The translations under genes were made by a program, and so were the position numbers. From positions 248,001-312,000 of the forward strand of contig CANMUI010000002.1 in assembly GCA_947501045.1 (NCBI GenBank): 64,000 bases of DNA, given 5' to 3'. The first letter of the stretch is position 1. The number at the start of each line of letters is the position of its first letter. This DNA is from an uncultured Psychrobacter sp. (GTDB taxonomy: Bacteria; Pseudomonadota; Gammaproteobacteria; Pseudomonadales; Moraxellaceae). Below, piece after piece: positions 1 through 7,614 of the stretch. The notes beneath the pieces are model-generated. The model was not told where the DNA came from. It ran no database searches and saw only the letters and a list, made by a program, of their open reading frames with translations.

Positions 1-603
1 TTTCTTAAAGTTCAACATGCGACGTTTTTGCTCCTCAACCTTTTTAGTAAAATAAGGCGTTGGTTTAATATTGGTCACCTTTATCGAGTCACCGTCAGCA
101 TTCAATAAGCTCTCAAACGTCTCTTCATAGTTTGCTATCAATGATTCAATCAACAGAAAAAGCAAATAATCTACTTTTTTGCTTCGAACTTGTCCTTTGC
201 CTTCACTTAAGCGATCACGAATCCACTGAAAATGATTATTATGATTCTCTTGCAAACTCCATAACATATTTGACGATACAACGAAAATCAGTTGTTCATT
301 ATCTAGATTTTTGTCATCAGTTTTTAATACCTTTAGAGCGATAAACAGGACATTATCGAGTTCGATAACCTTATTGGCATGCTCATCATCTTGCAGTAAT
401 TTAATTAAAAAATCATCAAACTGGTTCTGGATGACAACTTGTTTCATCTCATTTAATTCACTCAATCCATAAGTATTGAGCCAAAAAACTTCGTCGCCGT
501 GAGGCTCAAAGTTCAAAATTAAGATATCTTCGCAAGGTACTTTTGATACTGTTGAAGGTGAATAAGCGATAAGCGTCGTATTTTTTAAGAATTCGTCTGA
601 CAT
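1..603 (-). CDS. CorA-like magnesium/cobalt (or zinc) transporter, C-terminus cut by window edge
   Basis: An open frame of 201 codons runs leftward from ATG at 601-603 off the window edge, behind a good ribosome site (AGGAGGAAAAAGG on the minus strand). The visible part is the soluble N-terminal domain of CorA/ZntB-type channels. It includes a W-x2-R-x2-L stretch (FQWIRDRLSEG) and the helix KVDYLLFLLIESLIANYEET, which matches the family's YLLxxxID-xxVxxY helix. The two C-terminal membrane helices and the GMN signature lie outside the window, so CorA and ZntB cannot be told apart. Family members act in the inner membrane as pentameric divalent-cation channels. The gene is divergent from the PepSY gene. 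Confidence 0.8.
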   Translation of the reverse strand, partial: MSDEFLKNTTLIAYSPSTVSKVPCEDILILNFEPHGDEVFWLNTYGLSELNEMKQVVIQNQFDDFLIKLLQDDEHANKVIELDNVLFIALKVLKTDDKNLDNEQLIFVVSSNMLWSLQENHNNHFQWIRDRLSEGKGQVRSKKVDYLLFLLIESLIANYEETFESLLNADGDSIKVTNIKPTPYFTKKVEEQKRRMLNFKK

Positions 604-956
604 CCTTTTTCCTCCTATAGACACACCTTTAATCAAAACTTAGCAAGGTTGCTATTCAAGCCAAAAATAAGAGTGGTTAAATATTTGATATTTGATGACT
701 TCTTTATTCCAAAATACGCTACAACAATGATTAAGTTAACAGATAGATGTCCTTTAGAGTGTAGCTAATACTATTTAGATAGTGATTTAACTCAGATAAG
801 TAAGCAATATTTATTATATCTACTCGCTAAGCAAACTCTTATTTTCCGCTAAGTTTCTCCTATGTCGTCTCTCGTATTATAGATTTATACCCACGAGGTA
901 GCTGACAAAACCACTAATGGTTTGTCAGAAATTAATTAATACAAAGGATGACTCTT
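604..956. other. Divergent intergenic region, corA-like / PepSY gene
   Basis: About 350 AT-rich bases hold the promoters of both flanking genes. The only structured element I can support is the direct repeat at 838-854. The segment 838-890 resembles 7405-7455 in front of the two-component system, including the shared string TTCTCCTATGTC, so the two leaders appear to be duplicates. An imperfect inverted repeat (CTGACAAA...TTTGTCAG) lies at 902-928, just before the ribosome site. I see no further gene. Confidence 0.5.
838..854 (+). promoter_or_regulatory. PmrA/QseB-like direct repeat upstream of PepSY gene
   Basis: CTTATT-(5 nt)-CTAAGT, a degenerate hexamer direct repeat with a 5-base spacer. 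This is the architecture bound by OmpR-family regulators of the PmrA/QseB type. The equivalent site before the response regulator (7405-7421) is CTTAAT-N5-CTAAGC, and a perfect copy lies at 1658-1674. Binding by the regulator encoded at 7615 is inferred. Confidence 0.55.
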
Positions 957-1553
957 ATGAAAAACTTATCAACGCTAACCAAATCAGCAATCATCGCCCT
1001 TACTATTGCAGGCGTAGGTGCAACCGCTATCGCTGCCCCTGCTGCCAATACCAAAGCCGTAACTGGATCAAGTGAAGCTGTCAGCGCTATGCAAAGTAAG
1101 ATCAGCTTAACGCAGGCAATCGATATAGCCAAACAAAATGCTAAAGGTGATCTGGTCAGCGCAGAATTCGATTATGACGACGATGATGATAATGGCAAGG
1201 GTGCTGTAACGGGCGAGTATGAAGTTGAGTTTGTATCAAACGGTACAGCTTATGAAGTCAAGATTGATGCTAATACTGGTAAAGTCATTGAGACTGAGCA
1301 AGAAAAACTAGATAAAGAAGATATGGCTGAATACAGCGCTATGAAGCAAGCCAAAGTTACACTAACTAGTGCTATGCAAAAAGCCACTCAAAGCGTAAAT
1401 GGTAAAGTCATCGGTGTTGAGTTCGAGCTTGAAAAAGGTCAAGCTTTGTACGATATCGAAGTTGTCAAAGACAATCAGATATATGACGTGAGTATAGACG
1501 CCAATACTGGCAAAGTTCTAAGCAGCCAAGTTGACATGGAGGATGATGGTTAA
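957..1553 (+). CDS. Secreted PepSY-domain protein (two PepSY repeats)
   Basis: The product is about 198 residues with an N-terminal signal peptide (hydrophobic core AIIALTIAGVGATAIAAPA) and two consecutive PepSY units. Each unit ends in the hallmark D-A-N-T-G-K-V strand (IDANTGKVIE and IDANTGKVLS). Between the signal and the first repeat end sits an acidic run, DYDDDDDNG, that could bind cations. I chose ATG at 957 because AAAGGA stands 8 bases before it; the in-frame ATG at 948 overlaps that ribosome site. PepSY proteins often accompany two-component systems or modulate periplasmic proteases. Here a PmrA-like repeat lies upstream, and a remnant of a second copy lies before the two-component genes at 7615. 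Its exact role is unknown. Confidence 0.85.
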   Translation: MKNLSTLTKSAIIALTIAGVGATAIAAPAANTKAVTGSSEAVSAMQSKISLTQAIDIAKQNAKGDLVSAEFDYDDDDDNGKGAVTGEYEVEFVSNGTAYEVKIDANTGKVIETEQEKLDKEDMAEYSAMKQAKVTLTSAMQKATQSVNGKVIGVEFELEKGQALYDIEVVKDNQIYDVSIDANTGKVLSSQVDMEDDG

Positions 1554-1594
1554 AAAGTAAGCAAAGCTAAATACTAACTCTTCATTAATGGGAT

Positions 1595-1645
1595 GCAGTA
1601 GCCAATACCTTAATCAAACTCGGTATTCGCTATTGCTTTTTATTA
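1595..1645 (+). terminator. Probable rho-independent terminator after PepSY gene
   Basis: Imperfect hairpin: arm GCAGTAGCCAATACC (1595-1609) and arm GGTATTCGCTATTGC (1622-1636), with one wobble and one mismatch, followed by TTTTTATTA. It separates the PepSY transcript from the PmrA-like site at 1658. Confidence 0.65.
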
Positions 1646-1657
1646 TATGAAATTCAT

Positions 1658-1674
1658 CTTAACGCGATCTTAAC
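1658..1674 (+). promoter_or_regulatory. Perfect PmrA-type box upstream of dgkA
   Basis: CTTAAC-GCGAT-CTTAAC is an exact direct repeat of a hexamer with a 5-base spacer. It fits the known PmrA (BasR) consensus YTTAAK-N5-YTTAAK closely. It lies about 65 bases before the dgkA start. In enterobacteria PmrA controls lipid A modification genes, so a DgkA/PAP2 operon under this box is functionally plausible. Which regulator binds is inferred. Confidence 0.65.
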
Positions 1675-1738
1675 ATGCACCGTAATATCATTAAGACCTG
1701 CCAGCTATTCTAATCTTAATAAATACTAAGCTATCGAT

Positions 1739-2212
1739 ATGAATAATTCCAAGACTACTGCTCTGAGCCACGAACATACAAATCTTGATTATAAAAATCA
1801 GCCTGTATCTGATGATACTTTTGTAGCGGATAGTTTTGCAAATGAGGCTAAAGGTAAAAAAGGGCTAGCTCGTATTGTAAAAGCTACAGGATACTCTATA
1901 GATGGCTTTAAGGCGGCTTATAAGTTTGAAGCAGCATTTAGACAAGTTATCTGGCTCAATCTCTTATTGTTCATGGTCATCATATTTATGCCTTTTAACG
2001 TCAGCGCCAAAATGGTGCTTGTGGTTGCTTCGTTCTTATCCCTCATTGTGGAGCTTATTAATACAGGAATTGAAGCGAGCGTCGATCATACTTCAACGGA
2101 TCATCATCCCCTCGCTAAAATAGCCAAGGACGTGGGTTCTGCCGCGCAATTTTTGGCACTGCTGCTACTTTTCGTTCTATGGCTGATGGCGTTATCCAAT
2201 CTTTTATTTTAA
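1739..2212 (+). CDS. dgkA: Diacylglycerol kinase (DgkA family)
   Basis: This 157-residue integral membrane protein carries the prokaryotic DAG-kinase signature VELINTGIEASVDHT followed by KIAKDVGSAAQF, the conserved catalytic face (E, N, E, D). It has three hydrophobic helices, as in the E. coli enzyme, plus an extra polar N-terminus of about 40 residues. The enzyme phosphorylates diacylglycerol to phosphatidic acid in the inner membrane. It recycles diacylglycerol released when phospholipid head groups are moved onto lipid A or glucans. The gene is followed 48 bases later by a PAP2 phosphatase and is preceded by a perfect PmrA-type box, which suggests an envelope-modification operon. The ribosome site before the ATG is weak. 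Confidence 0.9.
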   Translation: MNNSKTTALSHEHTNLDYKNQPVSDDTFVADSFANEAKGKKGLARIVKATGYSIDGFKAAYKFEAAFRQVIWLNLLLFMVIIFMPFNVSAKMVLVVASFLSLIVELINTGIEASVDHTSTDHHPLAKIAKDVGSAAQFLALLLLFVLWLMALSNLLF

Positions 2213-2260
2213 AGAGTGCTTAGATTTTTCTCAATTTAATACATTAAGTAAGGTAAGCTC

Positions 2261-3055
2261 ATGATTTTAGAAGATAACTCATCTAACTGGATGTGGCTTA
2301 AGCTTTTTTGCTTAACGATTATTGCCGCTCTAACCTTTGAGCATAGCCAATTTGATATTCGTATCAGTGAGTTTTTCTATAATAATGGTCAGTGGCTTAT
2401 ACAAAAAGGCGCTCAGCCTTACGCTTTTATTTTTTATGATGGCCCCAAAGCGCTATTAATCTTGTCAGCTCTCTATTTAATATCCATACTGATTATCAAA
2501 TACACACAATCTTCAAATATCGCCTCTATTATCGATGATAATAAGTTTCGTAAATTTATGATTCCTTTGTCAGTTCGTGAGATAAGTTATTTACTTATTG
2601 TTCTTATCGTGGTGCCTTCTACTATTGCGCTATTAAAAGGTGTTACTCATGTAAGTTGCCCTAACCATCTAACGCTATTTGGCGGGGATCTACCTTATCT
2701 TAATCTTTGGCAAAATATGCTTGCTAAAACCGATACAAAATGTTTTCCAGCAGCTCATGCCAGCGCAGGATTTTCTTTGTATGGCTTAGCATTTTTACCC
2801 ATGTTGCATAAATACCGTTACAGAATATTTGAAATCGTGACTGTACTAGGCTGGGCGATGGGCCTATATAAAATGATGTTTGGTGATCATTTTTTTAGTC
2901 ATACCTTAGTATCGATGCTGCTGTCATTAACGATTGCGTGCGCGCTTGCCAGCTTATTTTTTAAAAGAACGGCTAAGCATAAAGCTCAAAATAAAGCCTT
3001 TAATCATACCAACACGTATAAAACGCTTGCTCCCAAAACGAATTCATCGCCTTAA
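2261..3055 (+). CDS. Membrane PAP2-family lipid phosphatase
   Basis: This 264-residue inner-membrane protein has about six hydrophobic segments and the three PAP2 phosphatase motifs. Motif 1 is in KGVTHVSCP (K and P kept), motif 2 is CFPAAHASAGF with the catalytic His, and motif 3 is GDHFFSHTL. The SCP...FPAxHAS...GxHFxSH arrangement is typical of a PAP2 subgroup often linked to lipid A phosphate or phosphoethanolamine genes. It could remove phosphate from lipid A, undecaprenyl pyrophosphate or phosphatidic acid; the substrate cannot be read from sequence. It sits 48 bases after dgkA in the same orientation and probably shares its promoter. Confidence 0.8.
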   Translation: MILEDNSSNWMWLKLFCLTIIAALTFEHSQFDIRISEFFYNNGQWLIQKGAQPYAFIFYDGPKALLILSALYLISILIIKYTQSSNIASIIDDNKFRKFMIPLSVREISYLLIVLIVVPSTIALLKGVTHVSCPNHLTLFGGDLPYLNLWQNMLAKTDTKCFPAAHASAGFSLYGLAFLPMLHKYRYRIFEIVTVLGWAMGLYKMMFGDHFFSHTLVSMLLSLTIACALASLFFKRTAKHKAQNKAFNHTNTYKTLAPKTNSSP

Positions 3056-3224
3056 CATTCTTTAGATTGCGATAAACAGTTTATAGCAAAATTTTGATCG
3101 AAAAAACGCCAGTATTTTTACTAAAAAAAATCTACTAAAGTCACGAAAAATAGTATATAAATAATTACTTACTGGTTGCTTTTTTGGACTAGGCGAAGTG
3201 AAATAGCCCATACAGGATGTAGCT

Positions 3225-3467
3225 ATGAAGGTTTTATCTAGCATTCAAAAAAGACCGTACTTGTATGCAAAATTATTACTATCATTACTTATAATGAGTG
3301 TTATTGATGCTAGTTATACTACTAGCTATGTCATAAATCCCAGTCAAACTAGCGTGCGCTTTACTATCGAACATTTTAAGACTTCTGCGACAACTGGAGG
3401 CTTCTACAACGTCAAAGGACAGTTGCAATATAATTTAAAAGTTCAAATTGAAGCAATGGAAAAGTAG
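3225..3467 (+). pseudogene. Truncated YceI-family gene
   Basis: The 80-codon frame encodes a signal peptide and then YVINPSQTSVRFTIEHFKTS...GGFYNVKGQLQYN. This is the start of a YceI lipocalin-like domain (family about 190 residues). It stops after the second beta-strand region at a sequence with no family match, and no continuation is visible in any frame of the next 78 bases. YceI proteins are periplasmic isoprenoid/lipid-binding proteins, often near cytochrome genes as here. The start has a ribosome site (AGGATG). I read it as a decayed gene; expression of the short peptide cannot be excluded. Confidence 0.65.
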
Positions 3468-3545
3468 CTACTACTAACGACTGGTTCAGTATAGATAATC
3501 AAGGACGATTGACGAGCATCATTTGCTTAGCATCATAAGGATATT

Positions 3546-4919
3546 ATGAAACCACTTTCCAAGCTAGCATTGGCATCGGCCCTTTTTATTACTATAAACG
3601 CCACTCATGCTGACAATATCAGCGTTTTGCAAACTGACTTGCCACCTAGAATAAGTCTACCCAATGTTAGCCCCTCTAATAGTGATTTGGCCAATCGCGG
3701 CGCGTATGTAGCGCGAACCGCAGATTGTATGGCTTGTCACCGTGAGGACTACAGCGGCGGTGTCCCTATCGAAACCCCTATTGGCAATATTTACTCAACC
3801 AATATTACGCCTTCTAAAAAGTATGGTATCGGCAACTATACCGAAGCTGATCTAAAAAAAGCGCTGCGTAAAGGCCGTGCCCCTGGTCATCAGATTTATC
3901 CTGCTATGCCCTATCCGTCTTATCACGGTATGACTGACGCCGATATAAGCGCGTTATTTGCTTACCTACAAACCGTGCCACCAGTAGAAGCTCCTCCTGA
4001 AAAAACCACTCATCTGCCATTTCCTTTGAATATTCGCACGCTAATGCTCGCTTGGAATGTCATCAATGTACCCTCAACCGAGAACCGTACAGGTCTGACT
4101 CCTGTGCAGCAGCGCGGCGAATATCTAGTCAATAATCTTGAGCACTGCGGCACTTGTCATACGCCGCGCAACCTCACCCAAGGGCTTGATAAAGATCGCT
4201 ACCTCTCTGGCGCGCCACTTGGTAAATGGTTTGCGCCTAATATCACTCCTGACAACGAGACAGGAATTGGACGTTGGAGTGAGGCTGATATCGTCACTTA
4301 TTTGCGCATAGGCAAGCTTGATAAACGCGCTTATGCGGGTGGTCCGATGGCCGAAGCCGTCGCTCATAGTACGCGTTACCTTACTGATGAAGACTTAAGC
4401 GCGATAGCCAACTACCTAAAAGTCGTGCCTGCTATAAAGACTGATGATTACCTAATACCTGTCAATGTCGCCCGCTTGCCCACGCCTGTTAGCGACTCTA
4501 TTACTTATGATCTACTGGAACAAAAATCCTATCTAGCGCAAACGAAAGCCAATATCTCTACTTTTATTAGTAGCCAAAACCGCATAATACAGGATAATGA
4601 CTCGCCAAAATCTTTATATCTGACTCACTGTGCTAGCTGTCATGGCGTCGATGGCTATGCGCAGCCTGATGCGCGTTATGCCTCTATCGTCGGTCTCAGT
4701 AGTATTCGCCGTGCTAAAGCTGACGCCCTAATCGGAGTGATAGCTTTTGGCGCAAAAGGTGCTTTTAATACTGCTCCAAAGATGCCAGGCTTTAAAGAGG
4801 ATTTAAGTAATGCCCAGATTGCTAGTATCGCCAACTATGTGCGTGTGAACCTCGGTGGACTGGTAACTAGCGAAGTCACTGCTGACGAGGTTAAACGCAT
4901 TATCAAAGATAAGAGCTGA
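3546..4919 (+). CDS. Tri-haem cytochrome c (alcohol/gluconate dehydrogenase cytochrome-subunit type)
   Basis: The 457-residue product has a signal peptide (cleavage likely after THA near residue 22) and three c-type haem sites: CMACH (61-65), CGTCH (201-205) and CASCH (362-366). Each lies in a cytochrome domain with the usual downstream Met region. Length, spacing and the ITPSKKYGIG/ITPDNETGIG repeats match the tri-haem subunit of membrane alcohol, gluconate or sorbitol dehydrogenases. That subunit passes electrons from a periplasmic dehydrogenase to ubiquinone. The partner here is a Tat-exported flavin amine oxidase 69 bases downstream, not a quinoprotein or GMC enzyme, which is unusual. Confidence 0.9.
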   Translation: MKPLSKLALASALFITINATHADNISVLQTDLPPRISLPNVSPSNSDLANRGAYVARTADCMACHREDYSGGVPIETPIGNIYSTNITPSKKYGIGNYTEADLKKALRKGRAPGHQIYPAMPYPSYHGMTDADISALFAYLQTVPPVEAPPEKTTHLPFPLNIRTLMLAWNVINVPSTENRTGLTPVQQRGEYLVNNLEHCGTCHTPRNLTQGLDKDRYLSGAPLGKWFAPNITPDNETGIGRWSEADIVTYLRIGKLDKRAYAGGPMAEAVAHSTRYLTDEDLSAIANYLKVVPAIKTDDYLIPVNVARLPTPVSDSITYDLLEQKSYLAQTKANISTFISSQNRIIQDNDSPKSLYLTHCASCHGVDGYAQPDARYASIVGLSSIRRAKADALIGVIAFGAKGAFNTAPKMPGFKEDLSNAQIASIANYVRVNLGGLVTSEVTADEVKRIIKDKS

Positions 4920-4988
4920 ACTTATGATTGTGTAAACCTGCTATTTTTCTTTTTTAATATCAAAACCAAGCACGACAAGGATAGGTAA

Positions 4989-6590
4989 ATGAACGATCTA
5001 CTGCCCTCTTTTACGCGGCGTCAACTGCTCGCTATGATTGGCAAGACCGCTGGCGCGACCGCTATGTATCAGGCAATGACCACACTAGGTTTCGCCTCCG
5101 AGTCGAGCTTTCAGCAAGAGATGGACCTAAAAGGCGCTCCTGCTGGTGCTAGTATCGCCATTCTTGGTGCCGGTTTAGGCGGCTTGACAGCGGCTTATGA
5201 GCTACGTAAAGCGGGCTACAAAGTCACGGTGCTTGAATACCAAAACCGCGGTGGCGGACGCAGTTGGACGCTTAATAGTGGTGACAAATATACGGAGCTT
5301 GGCGGTGAGGAAGTCACTTGCGACTTTAGAAAAGGCAATTACTTCAATGGTGGACCTTGGCGATTACCTGTGCATCACTATGCGGTGTTTCATTACTGCA
5401 AAAAATTCAATGTCGCCCTGCAACCTTTTATTCAAACCAATGATCGCGCTTATCTGCATCGTACTAATCATTTCAATGGCGCACCGCAGCGCTTAGGTGA
5501 CGTGCAAAGCGATATTCGTGGTTACGTGTCCGAGCTGTTATCTAAAGCTGTTAACAAAGGCAGATTAGATGATACCGTCACTCAAGAGGACAAAGAAAAA
5601 CTGCTAGAAGGGCTCAAAGGTTGGGGCGTACTGGATAATAATTATCGTTATGTCAAAAGTCATGAGACTAGCAAACATCGTGGCTATAGCGTTTATCCAG
5701 GTGGCGGCCTGATGCCTGATGCTAAGCCCTCAACACCTATTCCGATGCATAAACTACTAAATTCAGGCATGTGGGCCGATCTCTATGCTAATTATACCGT
5801 CTATGTGCATCAGCCCGCGATGTTTCAGCCGGTTGGCGGTATGGGTAAAATAGGCGATGCTTTTACCCGCGAATGCCGCGATATGATTACTTTTAATGCC
5901 AAAGTCACGAGAATCAATCAAGATGAGACTGGTGTCACTGTTGATTATATTAATAGCACTAATCCTAATAGCGTGCCTAAAACAGTGCGCGCTGACTGGT
6001 GTATCTGTACCATTCCACTATCCGTATTGACGCAAATTGATATCAATGTCTCAGAGCCCATGAAACAAGCCATGGCAGCGGTACCTTATGATAGCTCTTA
6101 CAAGGTTGGTCTTGAATTTAAAAGGCGCTTTTGGGAAGAGGATGAATGGATCTATGGCGGCATCACTTATACTGACTTACCCATTACTCAAATATCTTAT
6201 CCTTCACAAGATTTATTCACCTCAGGAACAGGGGTGTTATTAGGCGCTTATGGTTTTGGCAAGGCGTCCTATAAGTTCAATTCGCTAACGCCAAAAGAAC
6301 GCATTAGTGCCGCGCTTGAGTACGGCAAGCGTATTCATCCGCAATATCCTAAAGAGTTTCGTTCAGGCACTTCGGTTGCTTGGCACCGTATCCCTTGGTC
6401 GCTTGGCTGTTACGGGCTTTGGAGTGAATCAAGCCGTGAGCAATACTATGATACTTTATGCAGTATAGATCACCGTATCGTACTGGCAGGCGAGCATTGC
6501 TCACATATTCCCGCTTGGCAAGAAGGCGCTATATTATCAGGCATGGATGCTGCTAAGCGCTTGCATCAAAAAGCAAAAAAACTAGGCTAA
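4989..6590 (+). CDS. Tat-exported flavin amine oxidase/dehydrogenase
   Basis: The 533-residue FAD protein belongs to the monoamine oxidase/NicA2 superfamily. It starts with a twin-arginine signal (TRRQLL at 9-14, then a hydrophobic segment). The dinucleotide fold GAGLGGLTAAYELRKAG begins near residue 60, an RGGGRSW stretch follows, and the C-terminal FAD motif is GEHCSHIPAWQEGAILSGM. The flanking cytochromes c suggest electrons from amine oxidation go to haem rather than oxygen. Nicotine oxidoreductase NicA2 is a known relative that works as a dehydrogenase with a cytochrome c. The amine substrate is not identifiable. The gene lies between two cytochrome genes, 69 and 49 bases away, in one apparent operon. 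Confidence 0.85.
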   Translation: MNDLLPSFTRRQLLAMIGKTAGATAMYQAMTTLGFASESSFQQEMDLKGAPAGASIAILGAGLGGLTAAYELRKAGYKVTVLEYQNRGGGRSWTLNSGDKYTELGGEEVTCDFRKGNYFNGGPWRLPVHHYAVFHYCKKFNVALQPFIQTNDRAYLHRTNHFNGAPQRLGDVQSDIRGYVSELLSKAVNKGRLDDTVTQEDKEKLLEGLKGWGVLDNNYRYVKSHETSKHRGYSVYPGGGLMPDAKPSTPIPMHKLLNSGMWADLYANYTVYVHQPAMFQPVGGMGKIGDAFTRECRDMITFNAKVTRINQDETGVTVDYINSTNPNSVPKTVRADWCICTIPLSVLTQIDINVSEPMKQAMAAVPYDSSYKVGLEFKRRFWEEDEWIYGGITYTDLPITQISYPSQDLFTSGTGVLLGAYGFGKASYKFNSLTPKERISAALEYGKRIHPQYPKEFRSGTSVAWHRIPWSLGCYGLWSESSREQYYDTLCSIDHRIVLAGEHCSHIPAWQEGAILSGMDAAKRLHQKAKKLG

Positions 6591-6639
6591 TACGTCTCAA
6601 CATATCTGCTTATGATGATTTATTTAAAGGCCAGTTACT

Positions 6640-7293
6640 ATGAAAAACTATAGCTTGTTTGATTCAATGAAGACCTATAACTTGACGTTACTGGCTAGTT
6701 TATTGACTATCGGAGCATTGAGCAGCTGTAGTCAATATACGAAGAATAATGCTCCTACTATCGCCAGCTTACAAACTGCACCATTGATCTTTGACAATCA
6801 GGCCAGTCGCAACAACGGCGCTTGGGGCGCAGTTTACATGTCCAAAGAAGAGCTAACCCGTCCCCCTATAAATATAGTCGACTTCAGCTCAATAACGAAG
6901 ATGAGCAATGATACTAACCTGCAAAAATGGCTTGCCAAATTCGAAGGCAGTACGCAAGGTAAAACAGGATTTTTCACTACTAATGGCAAAAAGCTATATG
7001 ACGACTCTTGTGCAGGTTGTCACATGGCTAAAGGGGAAGGCGCAAAGGGTGCTGGTTACTATCCTCCGCTTGCCAATAATAGTAAGATGGAATCGAAGTA
7101 CTATATTATTAGCGTCGTTATGAATGGGCTGCGCGGTATGCCCTCTTTTCATAGCATGATGAGCGATCAGCAGATAGCGGCAGTCACGCAGTATGTGCAT
7201 AGTCATTTAAATAATTATAACGATACTGTCACAGCTGCTAACGTCACACAATTGCGTCATGAGTTTCCGCCAGGCGCTGATCCGAGTGAATGA
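6640..7293 (+). CDS. Mono-haem cytochrome c lipoprotein
   Basis: The 217-residue product has a lipoprotein signal whose lipobox ends LSSC (acylated Cys near residue 30). Its single c-type haem site is CAGCH (124-128), with GMPSFHSMMS supplying the likely distal Met. It lies 49 bases after the flavin amine oxidase and closes the three-gene operon, with a terminator at 7352. It is a plausible lipid-anchored electron acceptor or shuttle between the periplasmic flavoprotein and the tri-haem cytochrome or an oxidase. An in-frame ATG 9 codons downstream is a possible alternative start that keeps the signal peptide. Confidence 0.85.
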   Translation: MKNYSLFDSMKTYNLTLLASLLTIGALSSCSQYTKNNAPTIASLQTAPLIFDNQASRNNGAWGAVYMSKEELTRPPINIVDFSSITKMSNDTNLQKWLAKFEGSTQGKTGFFTTNGKKLYDDSCAGCHMAKGEGAKGAGYYPPLANNSKMESKYYIISVVMNGLRGMPSFHSMMSDQQIAAVTQYVHSHLNNYNDTVTAANVTQLRHEFPPGADPSE

Positions 7294-7351
7294 GTTTACC
7301 TGTCGTGAAATAAAAGCTTGATAATTAATACTAACTCACCCGAAGCTTCTG

Positions 7352-7376
7352 CCCTATAAATTATAGGGTCTTTTTT
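7352..7376 (+). terminator. Rho-independent terminator of cytochrome/amine oxidase operon
   Basis: Stem CCCTATA (7352-7358), loop AAT, stem TATAGGG (7362-7368), then C and six T. It isolates the cytochrome operon from the two-component system downstream. Confidence 0.85.
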
Positions 7377-7404
7377 CCAGTGAATTTCAATCTCTAATTA
7401 AACG

Positions 7405-7421
7405 CTTAATCTACGCTAAGC
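7405..7421 (+). promoter_or_regulatory. PmrA/QseB-like direct repeat upstream of two-component genes
   Basis: CTTAAT-CTACG-CTAAGC is a hexamer direct repeat with a 5-base spacer, matching the sites at 838 and 1658. Its position before the remnant PepSY leader and the response regulator gene suggests autoregulation. Confidence 0.55.
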
Positions 7422-7484
7422 TTCTCCTATGTCTTATTTTGTATGATGGACTCATATCGGAACCGCTGATAACCGTTTTTGCGA

Positions 7485-7578
7485 AATTGGAATTGCCAAG
7501 GGCACACAGAACTATGGTTTAATTATAGATAGCATGACAGGTCAAGTTATCAGTAGTCAGTTAGACGACGATGACTAA
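7485..7578 (+). pseudogene. C-terminal remnant of a PepSY gene
   Basis: The frame ending at the TAA at 7576-7578 reads EIGIAKGTQNYGLIIDSMTG and then QVISSQLDDDD. This aligns with the end of the intact PepSY protein at 957-1553 (IDANTGKVLSSQVDMEDDG). There is no start codon or N-terminal part. The sequence just upstream (7405-7470) instead resembles the leader of the intact PepSY gene. An internal deletion has apparently joined leader and tail of a PepSY gene that once headed the two-component operon. Confidence 0.7.
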
Positions 7579-7614
7579 AATAGCGGCATTAAACCACATC
7601 TATAAGGATATCCT

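Noticed and set aside
132..344. 70-codon plus-strand frame at the left end.
   Set aside because: Antisense shadow of the CorA-like gene that runs off the edge.
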